Part shown: positions 44,414-54,762 of the stretch, piece by piece
Numbering within the stretch: the first letter of the stretch is position 1
Layout of the letters: every line of letters begins with the position of its first letter
NCBI GenBank assembly: GCA_017509755.1
Contig: JAFWOY010000040.1
Span: forward strand, 62,001-126,000
Direction: 5' to 3'
From: Bacteroidales bacterium
GTDB lineage: Bacteria; Bacteroidota; Bacteroidia; Bacteroidales; UBA932
DNA length: 64,000 nucleotides
Program-made: the position numbers and the translations under genes
The notes under the pieces: model-generated
Seen by the model: only the letters and a program-made list of their open reading frames with translations
What the model was told of the DNA's origin: nothing
Databases searched by the model: none

Positions 44414-46519
44414 CTATTTTTTCTTAAAATAGTTGAACAGGATCTCCGGCAGGGGCTGCTCCAGAAGATAACGGTACCAGAACTTGTAGTCCTGGAGCGA
44501 GGAGTGGACGCCCTGGTCGCCCCGGTAGCCATGCATGCCGTCAGGGTAGATCATCAGCTCGAAATCCTTGTGGTCTTTCTCCAGTTGGTCGATCAGCTGC
44601 AACGAGTTCTGGAAGTGCACATTGTCGTCGCCTGTGCCGTGGGTGATGCGGAGCATGTTGGTCGCATCGCCTTTGTAGTTGCCGACGCGGTCGATGACCC
44701 GGGATTTGGCGTAGCCGTCGGGGTTATCCTGCGGACGGTCCATGTAGCGTTCCCCATAGTGGGTGTCATAAAGCGCCCAGTCATACACACCGCCGCCGGC
44801 GATTCCGTACTGGAAGTGCTCGTTGCCTTCGGTTACGCAGAGCGTGGTCATCGTGCCGCCAAACGAGAAACCTTCCACCCCGATCTTATTCTCATCGACG
44901 AAAGGCATCTTGCGGAAATGGTCGATACCGTCACAGAAATCCTGCAGTTCCAGCACGCCCAGATAGCGATAGACCGCCTCAACGCCCTTCTTGCCGTAAT
45001 GGCCGCCCGCCCGATTGTCGAGCGTTACCTGGATGACCCCGTGATTGGCCCACCACTGGTTGTTCATGGAAAGGCTCCGCCAGCCCTCGCGCACCTGCGG
45101 ATTGTCCGGTCCGCCGTAGATGTTGACCTTTACCGGATAGCGTTTGTTCCGGTCGAAATCGACCGGCCAGGTGACCGCCGCCGGAATCCGCATCCCGTCG
45201 CGCGTGGTGACAAACACCAATTCCGGCAATGCGATGGCATACTGGTCAAACTTGTCCCCTTTGGAATCATAAATCACTTTCACATGCTTGGCCGGGTCCA
45301 CATTGCCCTTGGACGGGACGGTTATGTTGACCAGCTGCGTGGGCGTGCGGTAGTTCGAGAGCAGGGCCGCCACGTTCTTGCCGTCTGCTGACACGGTCAC
45401 ACCCGCAAAATTGTACGGGCCATAGGAGATACGCTGCAGATTCTTGGAACGCAGGTCGATCCGGTAGATATCGACACGCGTGGTCGCTTCCCGCTTCGCC
45501 GTAAAGAAAAGATACTTCTTGTCCACCTGGAGCAGGTTCACGCTCCAGTTCTGGCCGGACGTCAGCTGTTCGAACTTCGCGCCGTCATAGGTCAGGAAAT
45601 AGACCTGCTGCCAGCCCGTGAAATCACGCACGATGTAGATGCCTTCTTTCGTGAAGAGCATGTCGTCCATCCAGTCGATCCAGCTGTTCTGGTGTTCCGT
45701 GTAAACCAGCACCTTGGCACCGGTCTGCGGCGTAACGGAATAGAGGCGGAAGTTATCCTGGGCACGGTCCATCCAGCTGACCATCAGCTTGGTGCCGTCT
45801 CCGCTCCAGAAGGGTGTCCCGAAGTACTGGTCCACCTTCGGATCGAAATCCGCCCACACGGTCTCGCCGCCCGCGACCGAAACGAAACCCAATTTCACTT
45901 CGGGGTTCGGGTCGCCGGTCTTGGGGTAACGGGTCTGGTTGAGCGTCCCATGCTTGCCTTTCGGGGAATAGATGGGGAACATGGGCACTTGGGAATTGTC
46001 GAAGCGGTAATACGCGATCACCTTGCTGTCGGGCGACCACCAGAAGGCCCGGTACTGCGACGGACGGCCGAGGATTTCCTCATAATAGACCCAGGATGCA
46101 TAGCCATTCAGGATCAGGTTGCTGCCGTCATACGTATGCCGTACGATCTGCCGGGAATGCACATCAATGGAATACAGGTCATTGTTCAACGTATAGGCAA
46201 TCTTCGTCGAGTCCGGCGACCATGTGGGATTGACCCAGCCAGGCACCAGATTCTCGACATTGGCCGCTTTCAAACGCGGCTTCGGAGGAACGGGGGTCGA
46301 AACACCCGTTTTGGCCGACCAGGTGAAACGGTCGCGGCCGACGGAGTAAACCAGATCGTTCCCATTGAATTCCACCGGGAAAGGAGCCGGCTTGACAAGG
46401 CCTTCGGGAAAGGCGTTCAACAATTCCGCTTCGGTAAAGCGTTTGCCGGAAAGGGCACTTTGTCCCTGTACCGTAAGGGCTGTCAGCAAGGCCAGCGAGA
46501 CGAGCAGGATGCGTTTCAT
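44414..46519 (-). CDS. DPP4-like serine dipeptidyl peptidase (S9 family)
   Basis: A 701-residue secreted peptidase with signal peptide (LLVSLALLTALTVQGQ). The N-terminal beta-propeller includes SWVYYEEILGR, equivalent to the double-Glu segment of dipeptidyl peptidase IV that holds the substrate's amino terminus, next to WWSPDSKVIAYYRFD. The catalytic Ser is in VEGFSFGGTMT, Asp in HGTGDDNVHF and His in YPDGMHGYRG. It should remove N-terminal dipeptides in the periplasm. I chose the ATG at 46519; the frame extends further upstream into the next gene. Eight bp separate it from the zinc metallopeptidase gene. Confidence 0.92.
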   Translation of the reverse strand: MKRILLVSLALLTALTVQGQSALSGKRFTEAELLNAFPEGLVKPAPFPVEFNGNDLVYSVGRDRFTWSAKTGVSTPVPPKPRLKAANVENLVPGWVNPTWSPDSTKIAYTLNNDLYSIDVHSRQIVRHTYDGSNLILNGYASWVYYEEILGRPSQYRAFWWSPDSKVIAYYRFDNSQVPMFPIYSPKGKHGTLNQTRYPKTGDPNPEVKLGFVSVAGGETVWADFDPKVDQYFGTPFWSGDGTKLMVSWMDRAQDNFRLYSVTPQTGAKVLVYTEHQNSWIDWMDDMLFTKEGIYIVRDFTGWQQVYFLTYDGAKFEQLTSGQNWSVNLLQVDKKYLFFTAKREATTRVDIYRIDLRSKNLQRISYGPYNFAGVTVSADGKNVAALLSNYRTPTQLVNITVPSKGNVDPAKHVKVIYDSKGDKFDQYAIALPELVFVTTRDGMRIPAAVTWPVDFDRNKRYPVKVNIYGGPDNPQVREGWRSLSMNNQWWANHGVIQVTLDNRAGGHYGKKGVEAVYRYLGVLELQDFCDGIDHFRKMPFVDENKIGVEGFSFGGTMTTLCVTEGNEHFQYGIAGGGVYDWALYDTHYGERYMDRPQDNPDGYAKSRVIDRVGNYKGDATNMLRITHGTGDDNVHFQNSLQLIDQLEKDHKDFELMIYPDGMHGYRGDQGVHSSLQDYKFWYRYLLEQPLPEILFNYFKKK

Positions 46520-46527
46520 GGCAAAAA

Positions 46528-47205
46528 TCAGTTTCTGCGTCCGGAGAAGATGGAAAGATAATAAACGAGCGTGGCCAGGGCGCTGAGGGCCGCCACGACA
46601 TACGTGTAGGCTGCGGCACGAAGGGCGCCGCGGGCCTCGTCCTGATTGGAAAGATCCACGATATCCGCCTGGTTGAGCCAGGCAAGGGCCCGGCGGCTGG
46701 CATCGATCTCGACCGGCAGTGTCACGAAACTGAACAGGGTCGAGAATCCGAAGAGGATGATGCCCAGCCACATCACTTGCGGGAACACATTGATCAGCAG
46801 CATACCGCCCAGCAGGACGAAAGGCACGATCCGGGATGTGATCGAAACGACCGGGACCAGGGCCGAACGGACTTTGACCGGGAAATAGCCTTGCGCATGC
46901 TGCACGGCATGCCCGCATTCGTGGGCCGCCACAGCCGCCGCAGCCACATTCGTCTGGGCGTACACAGCCTGGCTCAGGTTCACCGTCTTGTTGGTAGGAT
47001 TGAAATTGTCGGTCAGCTGGCCCGGCGTGGAAGTTACCTTCACGTCCCGGATGCCATGGTCAGCCAGCATCCGCACCGCCACCTCGCGGCCGGCCATTCC
47101 GTTCAGAAGCGGGCATTCCGATGCTTTCTGGAACTTCTTTTGAAACGACGCCTGCACCACATAGCTCAGCACAGTCACGCCAATGAATAAAATCCAATAC
47201 ATCAT
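46528..47205 (-). CDS. Membrane zinc metallopeptidase (YugP-like)
   Basis: A 225-residue membrane protein with an N-terminal helix, the zinc-binding motif AAHECGHAVQH (HExxH) at about residues 93-103, and three further hydrophobic segments in the C-terminal half (PFVLLGGMLLINVFP, WLGIILFGFSTLFSFV, AALSALATLVYYL). It matches the YugP/DUF2268-unrelated neutral zinc peptidase family of Bacteroidetes and Firmicutes. Its substrate is not known. It overlaps the helicase gene by 4 bp. Confidence 0.87.
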   Translation of the reverse strand: MMYWILFIGVTVLSYVVQASFQKKFQKASECPLLNGMAGREVAVRMLADHGIRDVKVTSTPGQLTDNFNPTNKTVNLSQAVYAQTNVAAAAVAAHECGHAVQHAQGYFPVKVRSALVPVVSITSRIVPFVLLGGMLLINVFPQVMWLGIILFGFSTLFSFVTLPVEIDASRRALAWLNQADIVDLSNQDEARGALRAAAYTYVVAALSALATLVYYLSIFSGRRN

Positions 47206-48617
47206 ACTTCGAAAAATTCGTCCCTAAAGTTAACAAAAAAAATCGATTCCACCCCACGGGTAATCGCTGTGTAGAGCCATTTTAGGTCGTCCATGGTCAA
47301 TTCTTTCCAGAATGGATTGTCGATAAAGACGCAGCGCCACTGGCCACCCTGGGACTTGTGGCCGGTAATGGCGGTGGCATATTTGATCTGCAGGGCGTTG
47401 AAATACGGATCCTCGCGGACTTTTTCATAGCGTTTGCGGGCGCCGCGGACATCCGCATAATCGGCGTTCACGCCTTCGTAGAGCATACGCTGCTGTTCAG
47501 CTGAGAGCGAGGGCTGTTCTGAATCCAGCGTGTCGAGAATGATCTTCGCCCGCACTTCCACATCATTGTAGTCGGGGAACGCCAGCACGGCGTCGGCGAA
47601 GTGCAAGCCGTAACGCTCTTCGTAGTGCGAGACCTTGACGAGCTGCGCTACGTCGCCGTTGGCGATGAAATCCAGTTCGGGGATGTCATCGAGGAACTGA
47701 TAACAGTTCTTGACGACCATCAGCTTGTCGTCTCGAGTCAAGCGTTCTTCACGGTAGAGCACGGCGCTCCGGATACCGGCATTGTAACGGTTAGCCCGTT
47801 TGTTCGAACGGCAGAGCACCACGATGTCATCCAGCCCGTAGCGCCCCACGGCATCGCCGATCTTCTCGATCAGGTCACTGCCATTGATCCGTTCCACGTC
47901 GTCGAAGCCGGCCAGGCGGAGCTTGGGCGTCCGGACATCCCCGGTCTCGATGAGCCGACGGACGATCGTGGCGTTGGTCAGGATGCCGGAATCGGCCGCC
48001 TGGCGGACAACCGTCGTGAGTTCGGCCGTCATCACATTGCCATAGCGCCGCAGCCAGTCTGCATCGAGCGCCGGACTGCGGTCCAGCCCGATCGGCGGCA
48101 GCTGCCCCCGGTCACCGATGATGATCAGTTTGTCGTCCACGCCGCTGCGCACGAAACGGATCAGGTCGTCGAGCAGGTCGCCGGAGCCGAATACGCTGCC
48201 GGAAGAGCCTGTTTCAACCGAGATCAGCGAAGCTTCGTCCACGATGAAGAACGTGTCCTTGGCTTTGTTGAAGTCGAGCTGGAACTCCCCCACGCCGTCC
48301 CGGACGGCTTTCTGGCGGTAGATGTGTTTGTGGATGGTATAGGCCTTCTCCCCTGTGAAACCGGACAAGACTTTGGCTGCCCGGCCTGTCGGGGCCAGCA
48401 GCACATATTTATACTGCAATTCCTTGAGTGTGCGGACGAATGCGGCGACAGCCGAGGTCTTGCCCGTACCGGCGTAGCCGCTCACCAGCAGCAGGTCGCA
48501 GGTATCATACTGCACGGCGAATTCCGCGAGCGTGTCGAAAAGCCGCTCCTGGCAAGGCGTAGGAGGACAGCCCAGATGGTGTCGCAGGCGCTCGGAGAAA
48601 AACTGTGCGATTCCCAT
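47202..48617 (-). CDS. RecD-like superfamily 1 ATP-dependent DNA helicase
   Basis: A 471-residue SF1B-type helicase. Walker A is SGYAGTGKTSAVAAF, motif II TFFIVDEASLIS, motif III GDRGQLPPIG, and near the C-terminus AITGHKSQGGQWRCVFID (motif V-like, UvrD_C_2 domain) and YTAITRGVESIFF (motif VI). It is shorter than RecD2 and lacks N-terminal extra domains. Role in recombination or repair is likely. Its start shares one base with the trkH stop. Confidence 0.87.
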   Translation of the reverse strand: MGIAQFFSERLRHHLGCPPTPCQERLFDTLAEFAVQYDTCDLLLVSGYAGTGKTSAVAAFVRTLKELQYKYVLLAPTGRAAKVLSGFTGEKAYTIHKHIYRQKAVRDGVGEFQLDFNKAKDTFFIVDEASLISVETGSSGSVFGSGDLLDDLIRFVRSGVDDKLIIIGDRGQLPPIGLDRSPALDADWLRRYGNVMTAELTTVVRQAADSGILTNATIVRRLIETGDVRTPKLRLAGFDDVERINGSDLIEKIGDAVGRYGLDDIVVLCRSNKRANRYNAGIRSAVLYREERLTRDDKLMVVKNCYQFLDDIPELDFIANGDVAQLVKVSHYEERYGLHFADAVLAFPDYNDVEVRAKIILDTLDSEQPSLSAEQQRMLYEGVNADYADVRGARKRYEKVREDPYFNALQIKYATAITGHKSQGGQWRCVFIDNPFWKELTMDDLKWLYTAITRGVESIFFVNFRDEFFEV

Positions 48618-50068
48618 TACGCACGCTTTCTATAGAGGACGAAAACGAGCAGGATGGAGTAGATGCCGAGACGGCCGATGATCATCTGGATGCCCATCAG
48701 GATTTTGGCCAGTTCAGGCGCCGCGGCGAAATTGCTCATGGAAGAGCCGAAGGTACCAAAGCACGGGCCCACATTGCTCATCATCGAGACAGACGCGCTG
48801 ACCGACGTAAGCATGTCCAGGCCGAAGGCTGCATACACGATGGACATGACCAGCGTAATGAGCAAATACAAGAGTACATACAGCGATACGCTCGTAATCA
48901 TGTCCCGGTCGATGGACTGCCCGTCCGACTTGACTTGTACCACCGCATTGGGCCAGGCAATCTTGATCAACTGCGCCCGTGCGGCCTTGACCGTCAGATA
49001 CACGCGGTCGGACCGGAGGCCGGACGTGGTGGATCCGGAACAACCGCACTGGATGGCCGCGTAGATCAGGATCAGGATCGAGAAGATGGGCCAGACATTC
49101 GTGTCGGTCGATCCAAAGCCTGTCGTCGAAATGGTGGAGACAACTGTGAAGAAACTATGCCTGAGCGCCTCCCATACATTGGGAATCGTACCGCTGGTCA
49201 CCAGGTTCAACGCCACCAGCAGGCCGGAAATCAGGATCGTCATCAGGTAGAATTTCGTGATTGGATTCTTGAGCACTTTGAAGGTACGCGTGGCGAACGA
49301 AGCGTAGATCAGGCCGAAATGGAGACTGGCCACGATCATGAAGAAGATCAGGAGTATCTCGATCAACGGGGAATCATAGGCCCCGATCGAAGCGTTCTTG
49401 ATGCTGAAACCGCCGGTAGCCGTGACGCTGAGCGCGTGGTTGGCCGCATCAAAGAGCGGCATTCCGGCCAGCAGGAGCGACACGAATGAACAAATCGTGA
49501 TTCCCGCATACACGGTAACAACCACATGGATGAATTTGTTCGATTTGTACTGGTAGTTGTTCTTGGAAATGTCCTCGACATCCATCTTGCTCATCTTGAA
49601 GCGTACCGTGCCGAAGGACGGCAGGATCATCATGATGAAGACCACGACGCCCAGACCCCCGATGTAATGTGTGGAAGAGCGCCAGAACAGCAGGCCTTTG
49701 GGCAGCGCCTCGATATCGTTCAGGATCGTCGCACCGGTCGTGGTGATGCCCGATGCACTCTCGAACCAGGCATTGACCAGTGTGAATTCTCCGCCCCAGA
49801 GCACATAGGGCAGCATGGCGAAAATGCAGCAGAGGAACCACGCAATCAACAGGATGGCCAGACCTTCCCGGGTATTGATGTCCTTGTGGCGCCGGACAAA
49901 GATGAGCGGGAAAAGACCGACCATCATCGTCAGGATGGCACTCAGCAGCAGCGGGGAGAAAGAGGAGTCGAAGCCGTCGAGCGCCGCGACCAGCGCAGAC
50001 AGGAACATGAACACCGCACAACAGATCAGTGCGATGCCGACATTCCGCGATATGACGCCCAGATTCAT
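48617..50068 (-). CDS. trkH: TrkH-type potassium transporter
   Basis: A 483-residue membrane protein with eight membrane helices and the four selectivity-filter loops of TrkH/KtrB: SGITTTGAT, VTATGGFS, ISTTGFGST and MMSNVGPCFG. It forms the K+ pathway with a cytosolic TrkA/KtrA gating ring; no trkA gene is in this window. It overlaps the preceding 4HB-type membrane protein gene by 4 bp, hinting that this protein replaces or adds to the usual control. Confidence 0.9.
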   Translation of the reverse strand: MNLGVISRNVGIALICCAVFMFLSALVAALDGFDSSFSPLLLSAILTMMVGLFPLIFVRRHKDINTREGLAILLIAWFLCCIFAMLPYVLWGGEFTLVNAWFESASGITTTGATILNDIEALPKGLLFWRSSTHYIGGLGVVVFIMMILPSFGTVRFKMSKMDVEDISKNNYQYKSNKFIHVVVTVYAGITICSFVSLLLAGMPLFDAANHALSVTATGGFSIKNASIGAYDSPLIEILLIFFMIVASLHFGLIYASFATRTFKVLKNPITKFYLMTILISGLLVALNLVTSGTIPNVWEALRHSFFTVVSTISTTGFGSTDTNVWPIFSILILIYAAIQCGCSGSTTSGLRSDRVYLTVKAARAQLIKIAWPNAVVQVKSDGQSIDRDMITSVSLYVLLYLLITLVMSIVYAAFGLDMLTSVSASVSMMSNVGPCFGTFGSSMSNFAAAPELAKILMGIQMIIGRLGIYSILLVFVLYRKRA

Positions 50069-50862
50069 CGTTCGAGCTCCCGTTTGAAGACCTGGTTCTG
50101 TTCGACGACGTCCCCCACGGCTTCGTTCAGTTCCTCCAGTTCGTCGTCGTTGTCAAGTTTTACATCGTAGCTGCGTCCATGATAGCGGTAGCCTTTGATG
50201 CCGCCTGTCACCTTGAGCAGCGGATTGATGAGGTAATAGTTCAGGAAATAATTGAACAGCAGCACCATGATCAGACCGACGAGCACCGATACCACACCCG
50301 GCATCAGGCTGCGGTACGTGCCTTCCCGGATATCCTGCGAACTCTCGATCAACGCATCCTGGCAGGTCGAAGTAAGCTGCATCATATAACCGCGGAACTT
50401 CAGATAGACCGGCTGCAAGCGGTTGAAGAACCAGTGCTGCCGCTCGGCATAGCCGAATTCCCACATCTTGTCGGCCTCGGCAACTACCTGCATATACGCC
50501 GCATAGGCATAGAGCACCGAGTCGGCGTAGGCCTGTTCTTCCGTCGTCACGAAACTTTTGCTCAGATTCTCAAACGAATTGACCAGTTCCTCTTCCCGCT
50601 CGATCGGCACATCGTCCGGCCGGTCCGCCCCCTCGAGCACCAGTCCGTTCATCAGGCTGATATTGTATTGTTCCGACACGGAGAGCAGTTCGCGTGCCGC
50701 GTTGATGCTGCGGATGTTGTCGGCGATCACGCCCGACACATAGCGGTTCATCTTGCTGAACTCGAAGATGGAGATGACGCTGGAGAAGAAGAGTATGATC
50801 GCCAGCACGATGCATCCGAGGAGCACCTTCCGCTTGATTCCCAGTTTCTTGAATTTCAACAT
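50065..50862 (-). CDS. 4HB-type membrane protein with HAMP-like tail, no output domain
   Basis: A 265-residue protein with transmembrane helices at about 10-32 and 190-215 enclosing a helical periplasmic domain, as in the four-helix-bundle sensor domain of chemoreceptors and histidine kinases. After the second helix a short HAMP-like stretch (NPLLKVTGGIKGY) leads to an acidic coiled coil and the protein ends without kinase or methyl-accepting domain. It precedes trkH, so a role in sensing for K+ uptake is possible. It overlaps dapF by 7 bp. Confidence 0.75.
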   Translation of the reverse strand: MLKFKKLGIKRKVLLGCIVLAIILFFSSVISIFEFSKMNRYVSGVIADNIRSINAARELLSVSEQYNISLMNGLVLEGADRPDDVPIEREEELVNSFENLSKSFVTTEEQAYADSVLYAYAAYMQVVAEADKMWEFGYAERQHWFFNRLQPVYLKFRGYMMQLTSTCQDALIESSQDIREGTYRSLMPGVVSVLVGLIMVLLFNYFLNYYLINPLLKVTGGIKGYRYHGRSYDVKLDNDDELEELNEAVGDVVEQNQVFKRELER

Positions 50863-51671
50863 AACTCGATATCGGTTTCAAACACCCGGGTCGCGGGGCC
50901 GGTCAGCCACACATCGTGGAAAGAACCGTCCTTTTCCGCGATGAAATCGACCGCCAGGTTTCCGCCCGGGGCACGAAGGGCAAATTTAATACGTTCCCGG
51001 CCATTTTCAATGCTTCGGGTGAAACATTTTTCACCATGGAGGTAAGAAGCCAGCGCCGCGGCGGTCGCGCCTGTACCGCAAGCCCAGGTCTCCGCCTCCA
51101 CGCCGCGCTCATAGGTACGGATGGCCAGATGGTCGGCGAAGGGTTCCACAAAATTCACGTTTGCGCCGCGGGGAAAACGGGCGTCCCAGCGCAGGCGCTT
51201 TCCCTCAACATCCACGGGGAAAGAAGCCAAATCCTTCACCCACTGCACAAAATGGGTAGAGCCCGTCTCCAGGTGCCAGCCATCCGGATAACGGACGGGC
51301 GGCTCCACGTCGCGCATTTTCAGCCGGACGATGCTGCAGTCGCCGTGCTGTTCCAGCAGCGCGGCCCGGTGCGGGCCGTCGCAGGCCTGGAAATCAAAAT
51401 GGGTAATACCCATCCGCGCGGCAAAAGCCACCAGACAGCGGCCGCCGTTGCCGCACATCGTCCCTTCTGGGCCGTCGGCATTGTAATAGTGCATCTCAAA
51501 ATCGGCGCTATCGCTCGCACAGAGCGTCATCAGGCCGTCGGCACCGATGCCGAAACGCCTGTCACAGAGCCAGTGCACCTGCTCCGGCGTCAGGGTAACC
51601 ACCCCCTGGCGATTGTCGATAATGACGAAATCGTTGCCGGCACCCTGGTACTTATACACGTGTAGTTTCAT
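50856..51671 (-). CDS. dapF: Diaminopimelate epimerase
   Basis: Converts LL- to meso-diaminopimelate for lysine and peptidoglycan synthesis. The 271-residue protein shows the two catalytic cysteines in MCGNGGRC and ETWACGTGATA and the N-terminal YQGAGNDFVIIDN. It overlaps lpxB by 20 bp upstream and the 4HB-type gene by 7 bp downstream, an unusually tight packing of envelope genes. Confidence 0.95.
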   Translation of the reverse strand: MKLHVYKYQGAGNDFVIIDNRQGVVTLTPEQVHWLCDRRFGIGADGLMTLCASDSADFEMHYYNADGPEGTMCGNGGRCLVAFAARMGITHFDFQACDGPHRAALLEQHGDCSIVRLKMRDVEPPVRYPDGWHLETGSTHFVQWVKDLASFPVDVEGKRLRWDARFPRGANVNFVEPFADHLAIRTYERGVEAETWACGTGATAAALASYLHGEKCFTRSIENGRERIKFALRAPGGNLAVDFIAEKDGSFHDVWLTGPATRVFETDIELC

Positions 51672-52761
51672 GGTACATATCTTGGGCTATGCGCCCGGAA
51701 GCCCCTTCGCTTCCAAGCACTTTGCGTAATTCTTCATAATCGGTCCGCATCCGGGCCGCTGTCTGCCCGTCCAGCAGGATGCGCTCCAGTTCCCGGAAAA
51801 TCGCGGCAGGGGTTGCGAACTCCTGCAGCAGTTCCGGAAAGATGCGCCGGTCAAGCGTCAGGTTGGCCAGGCTGACATGGGGCACGCGCACCGTCAGGCG
51901 GGCAATAAACCAGGAAAACGGATCGGACCCATAACACACCACCTGCGGCGTGCCGAGCAAGGCCGCTTCCAGCGAGGCCGTACCGGAACTGATGACCGCA
52001 GCCTCGGATGCAGCCAGGATATCATAGGTCCGGCCAAAAACAACCTCGATCTTCGAATCGGGCGGAAGGTATTGCTGGTAATCCGCCTTATCCAGGGAAG
52101 GTGCGCCGGCCAGGGTAAGCCGGTACGATGCGAAACGGGTATCGGCAGACAGCAATCGTTCCAGTTCCACCAGGCGGGGCATCAGGAATTTCAGTTCCAT
52201 TTTCCGGCTCCCCGGGAGCAACGCGATCCGCGGTCCGTCCATCGGCTGCAAAGGTACCTGCGCGATCCGGTCCAGAAGCGGATTCCCGAAATACCGGGGC
52301 TCAATCCCCCGTTCCCGGAACCATTCCAGTTCAAAGGGGAAGATACTGTAGAGCACATCCACGTCGCGGCGGAGCTTTTTCACCCGGCCTGCGAAATGCG
52401 CCCATACTTTCGGGGCGATGTACCAGAACACCTTGAAGCCCTGCTGATGCGCAAAATGCGCTACCTTCAGGTTGAAACCCGGATAATCGACCAGCACCAC
52501 CGCATCGGGATGCCAGTCGAGAATGTCTTTCTTGCAGAAAGCCAGTCCGCCCAGCACTTTGCGTGCCTTGCGGAGCACATCTGTGTAACCCATCATAGCC
52601 GTGTCGCGATAGGACCGCACCTGCGTGCCGCCCACCGCCGCCATTGCATCACCGCCCCAGAAGCGGATCTCGCAGGCCGGATCGCAGGCCTGCAGGCCCC
52701 GCATCAGGTTGGAGGCATGCAGGTCGCCCGAGGCTTCGCCGGCTATGAGGTAGTATTTCAT
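51652..52761 (-). CDS. lpxB: Lipid-A-disaccharide synthase
   Basis: Glycosyltransferase (GT19) joining UDP-2,3-diacylglucosamine and lipid X into the lipid A disaccharide. The 369-residue protein carries the N-terminal IAGEASGDLHASNLM, LVDYPGFNLKVA, and the donor-binding LLPGSRKMELKF. It directly follows surE with no gap, as commonly found in Bacteroidetes. Confidence 0.95.
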   Translation of the reverse strand: MKYYLIAGEASGDLHASNLMRGLQACDPACEIRFWGGDAMAAVGGTQVRSYRDTAMMGYTDVLRKARKVLGGLAFCKKDILDWHPDAVVLVDYPGFNLKVAHFAHQQGFKVFWYIAPKVWAHFAGRVKKLRRDVDVLYSIFPFELEWFRERGIEPRYFGNPLLDRIAQVPLQPMDGPRIALLPGSRKMELKFLMPRLVELERLLSADTRFASYRLTLAGAPSLDKADYQQYLPPDSKIEVVFGRTYDILAASEAAVISSGTASLEAALLGTPQVVCYGSDPFSWFIARLTVRVPHVSLANLTLDRRIFPELLQEFATPAAIFRELERILLDGQTAARMRTDYEELRKVLGSEGASGRIAQDMYHETTRV

Positions 52762-53568
52762 CTATCGGTCGAGTTTCCAGTTGTCGCGAAGCCGCTCCAG
52801 TTCCTCATAGTCCGTCGTATCGACCCGGTGCGGAACGATCGACACATAGCCGCTGTCCACCAGATGATGGTCTGCATCGGGCGAGCCGACCGGCTCTTCA
52901 TCTTCGAAATCGCCCACCATCCAGAAATAGTGCTTGCCGCGAAGCGTGACACGATGGTCGAATTCCCGCACCCAGCGGCCGAGGCCCTGCCGGGCCATCC
53001 GGATGCCGCGGATCTGGTCTATCGGGATAGCCGGGACGTTCACGTTCAGGTAAATGCCCCGCTTGAGCCCGTCTGCGAGCACCCAGTCAATGACCTTGCG
53101 CCCATAGAAAAGCGTCCCTTCGAAATCCGGATTTTCCGCATGGGTATTGATCGACAGGCCGACCGAGGGAATGTCGTAGAGCGTGCCCTCCGCCGTCGCA
53201 CCCAGCGTCCCGCTGTAAATGGAAGCGGCAGAGGCATTGGACCCGTGGTTGATGCCCGAAACCAGCAAATCGGGCAGACGGCCCTCATGCAGATAGATGT
53301 TGATACCCAGTTTGGCGCAGTCAGCCGGGGTTCCCGTCAAAGTATAGACGCGCAGCGAGCCCTTTTCTCCGTCCGCCTCTTCTTTTTCCACAAGGTCGAT
53401 CATCAGCGGCTTGTCGAGGGTCAGCGAAACCGACTTGCCGGACTGCGGTTCACGCGGTGCCACGACAGTGACATTCCCGAGGCCGCGCAGCATCTCCGCA
53501 AGGACGTGGATCCCGCGGGCCATGTAGCCGTCATCATTGGTTACCAGTATTTCCCGTGTTTTGTCCAT
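52762..53568 (-). CDS. surE: 5'/3'-nucleotidase SurE
   Basis: A 268-residue metal-dependent nucleoside monophosphate phosphatase. The metal site is visible in LVTNDDGYMARGIH, with SGKSVSLT and VSGINHGSNAS as further family motifs. It is the first gene of the sixteen-gene minus-strand run and has a TAnnTTTG-type box 18 nt before its ATG. No internal gap large enough for another strong promoter occurs before 34084. Confidence 0.94.
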   Translation of the reverse strand: MDKTREILVTNDDGYMARGIHVLAEMLRGLGNVTVVAPREPQSGKSVSLTLDKPLMIDLVEKEEADGEKGSLRVYTLTGTPADCAKLGINIYLHEGRLPDLLVSGINHGSNASAASIYSGTLGATAEGTLYDIPSVGLSINTHAENPDFEGTLFYGRKVIDWVLADGLKRGIYLNVNVPAIPIDQIRGIRMARQGLGRWVREFDHRVTLRGKHYFWMVGDFEDEEPVGSPDADHHLVDSGYVSIVPHRVDTTDYEELERLRDNWKLDR

Positions 53569-53586
53569 TTTTTTTGGTTCGAATTA

Positions 53587-53594
53587 CAAAGATA
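53587..53594 (-). promoter_or_regulatory. -7 promoter box of surE
   Basis: TATCTTTG on the minus strand fits TAnnTTTG exactly, 18 nt upstream of the surE ATG. No clear -33 element. Confidence 0.5.
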
Positions 53595-53617
53595 CGAATA
53601 TTACAAAAAAATATTGC

Positions 53618-53625
53618 TACATTTG
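53618..53625 (+). promoter_or_regulatory. -7 promoter box of gapA
   Basis: TACATTTG fits TAnnTTTG exactly, in an AT-rich 102-bp divergent region, 45 nt before the gapA start codon. Confidence 0.55.
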
Positions 53626-53655
53626 CACGCTTGAAATCGAATCTATGTATTATAA

Positions 53656-54672
<1,017 letters not shown>

Positions 54673-54689
54673 GTTTCAGACCGTTTTTG

Positions 54690-54726
54690 AAAAAAGCGCA
54701 GGTCCGTTGGGATTTGCGCTTTTTTT
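54690..54726 (+). terminator. Intrinsic terminator of gapA
   Basis: AAAAAAGCGCA (54690-54700) pairs with TGCGCTTTTTT (54715-54725) around a short loop and ends in a T-run, 17 bp after the gapA stop. The A-run makes it able to stop transcription from both directions. Confidence 0.85.
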
Positions 54727-54736
54727 CGTATATTTG
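54707..54736 (+). promoter_or_regulatory. Promoter of the second 5'-nucleotidase gene
   Basis: TATATTTG (54729-54736) matches TAnnTTTG exactly; TTGG at 54707 is 18 nt upstream of it. The promoter overlaps the gapA terminator and lies about 20-26 nt before the possible starts at 54757 and 54763. Confidence 0.55.
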
Positions 54737-54762
54737 TGAGAATCTGTAGCAATCCTATGACT

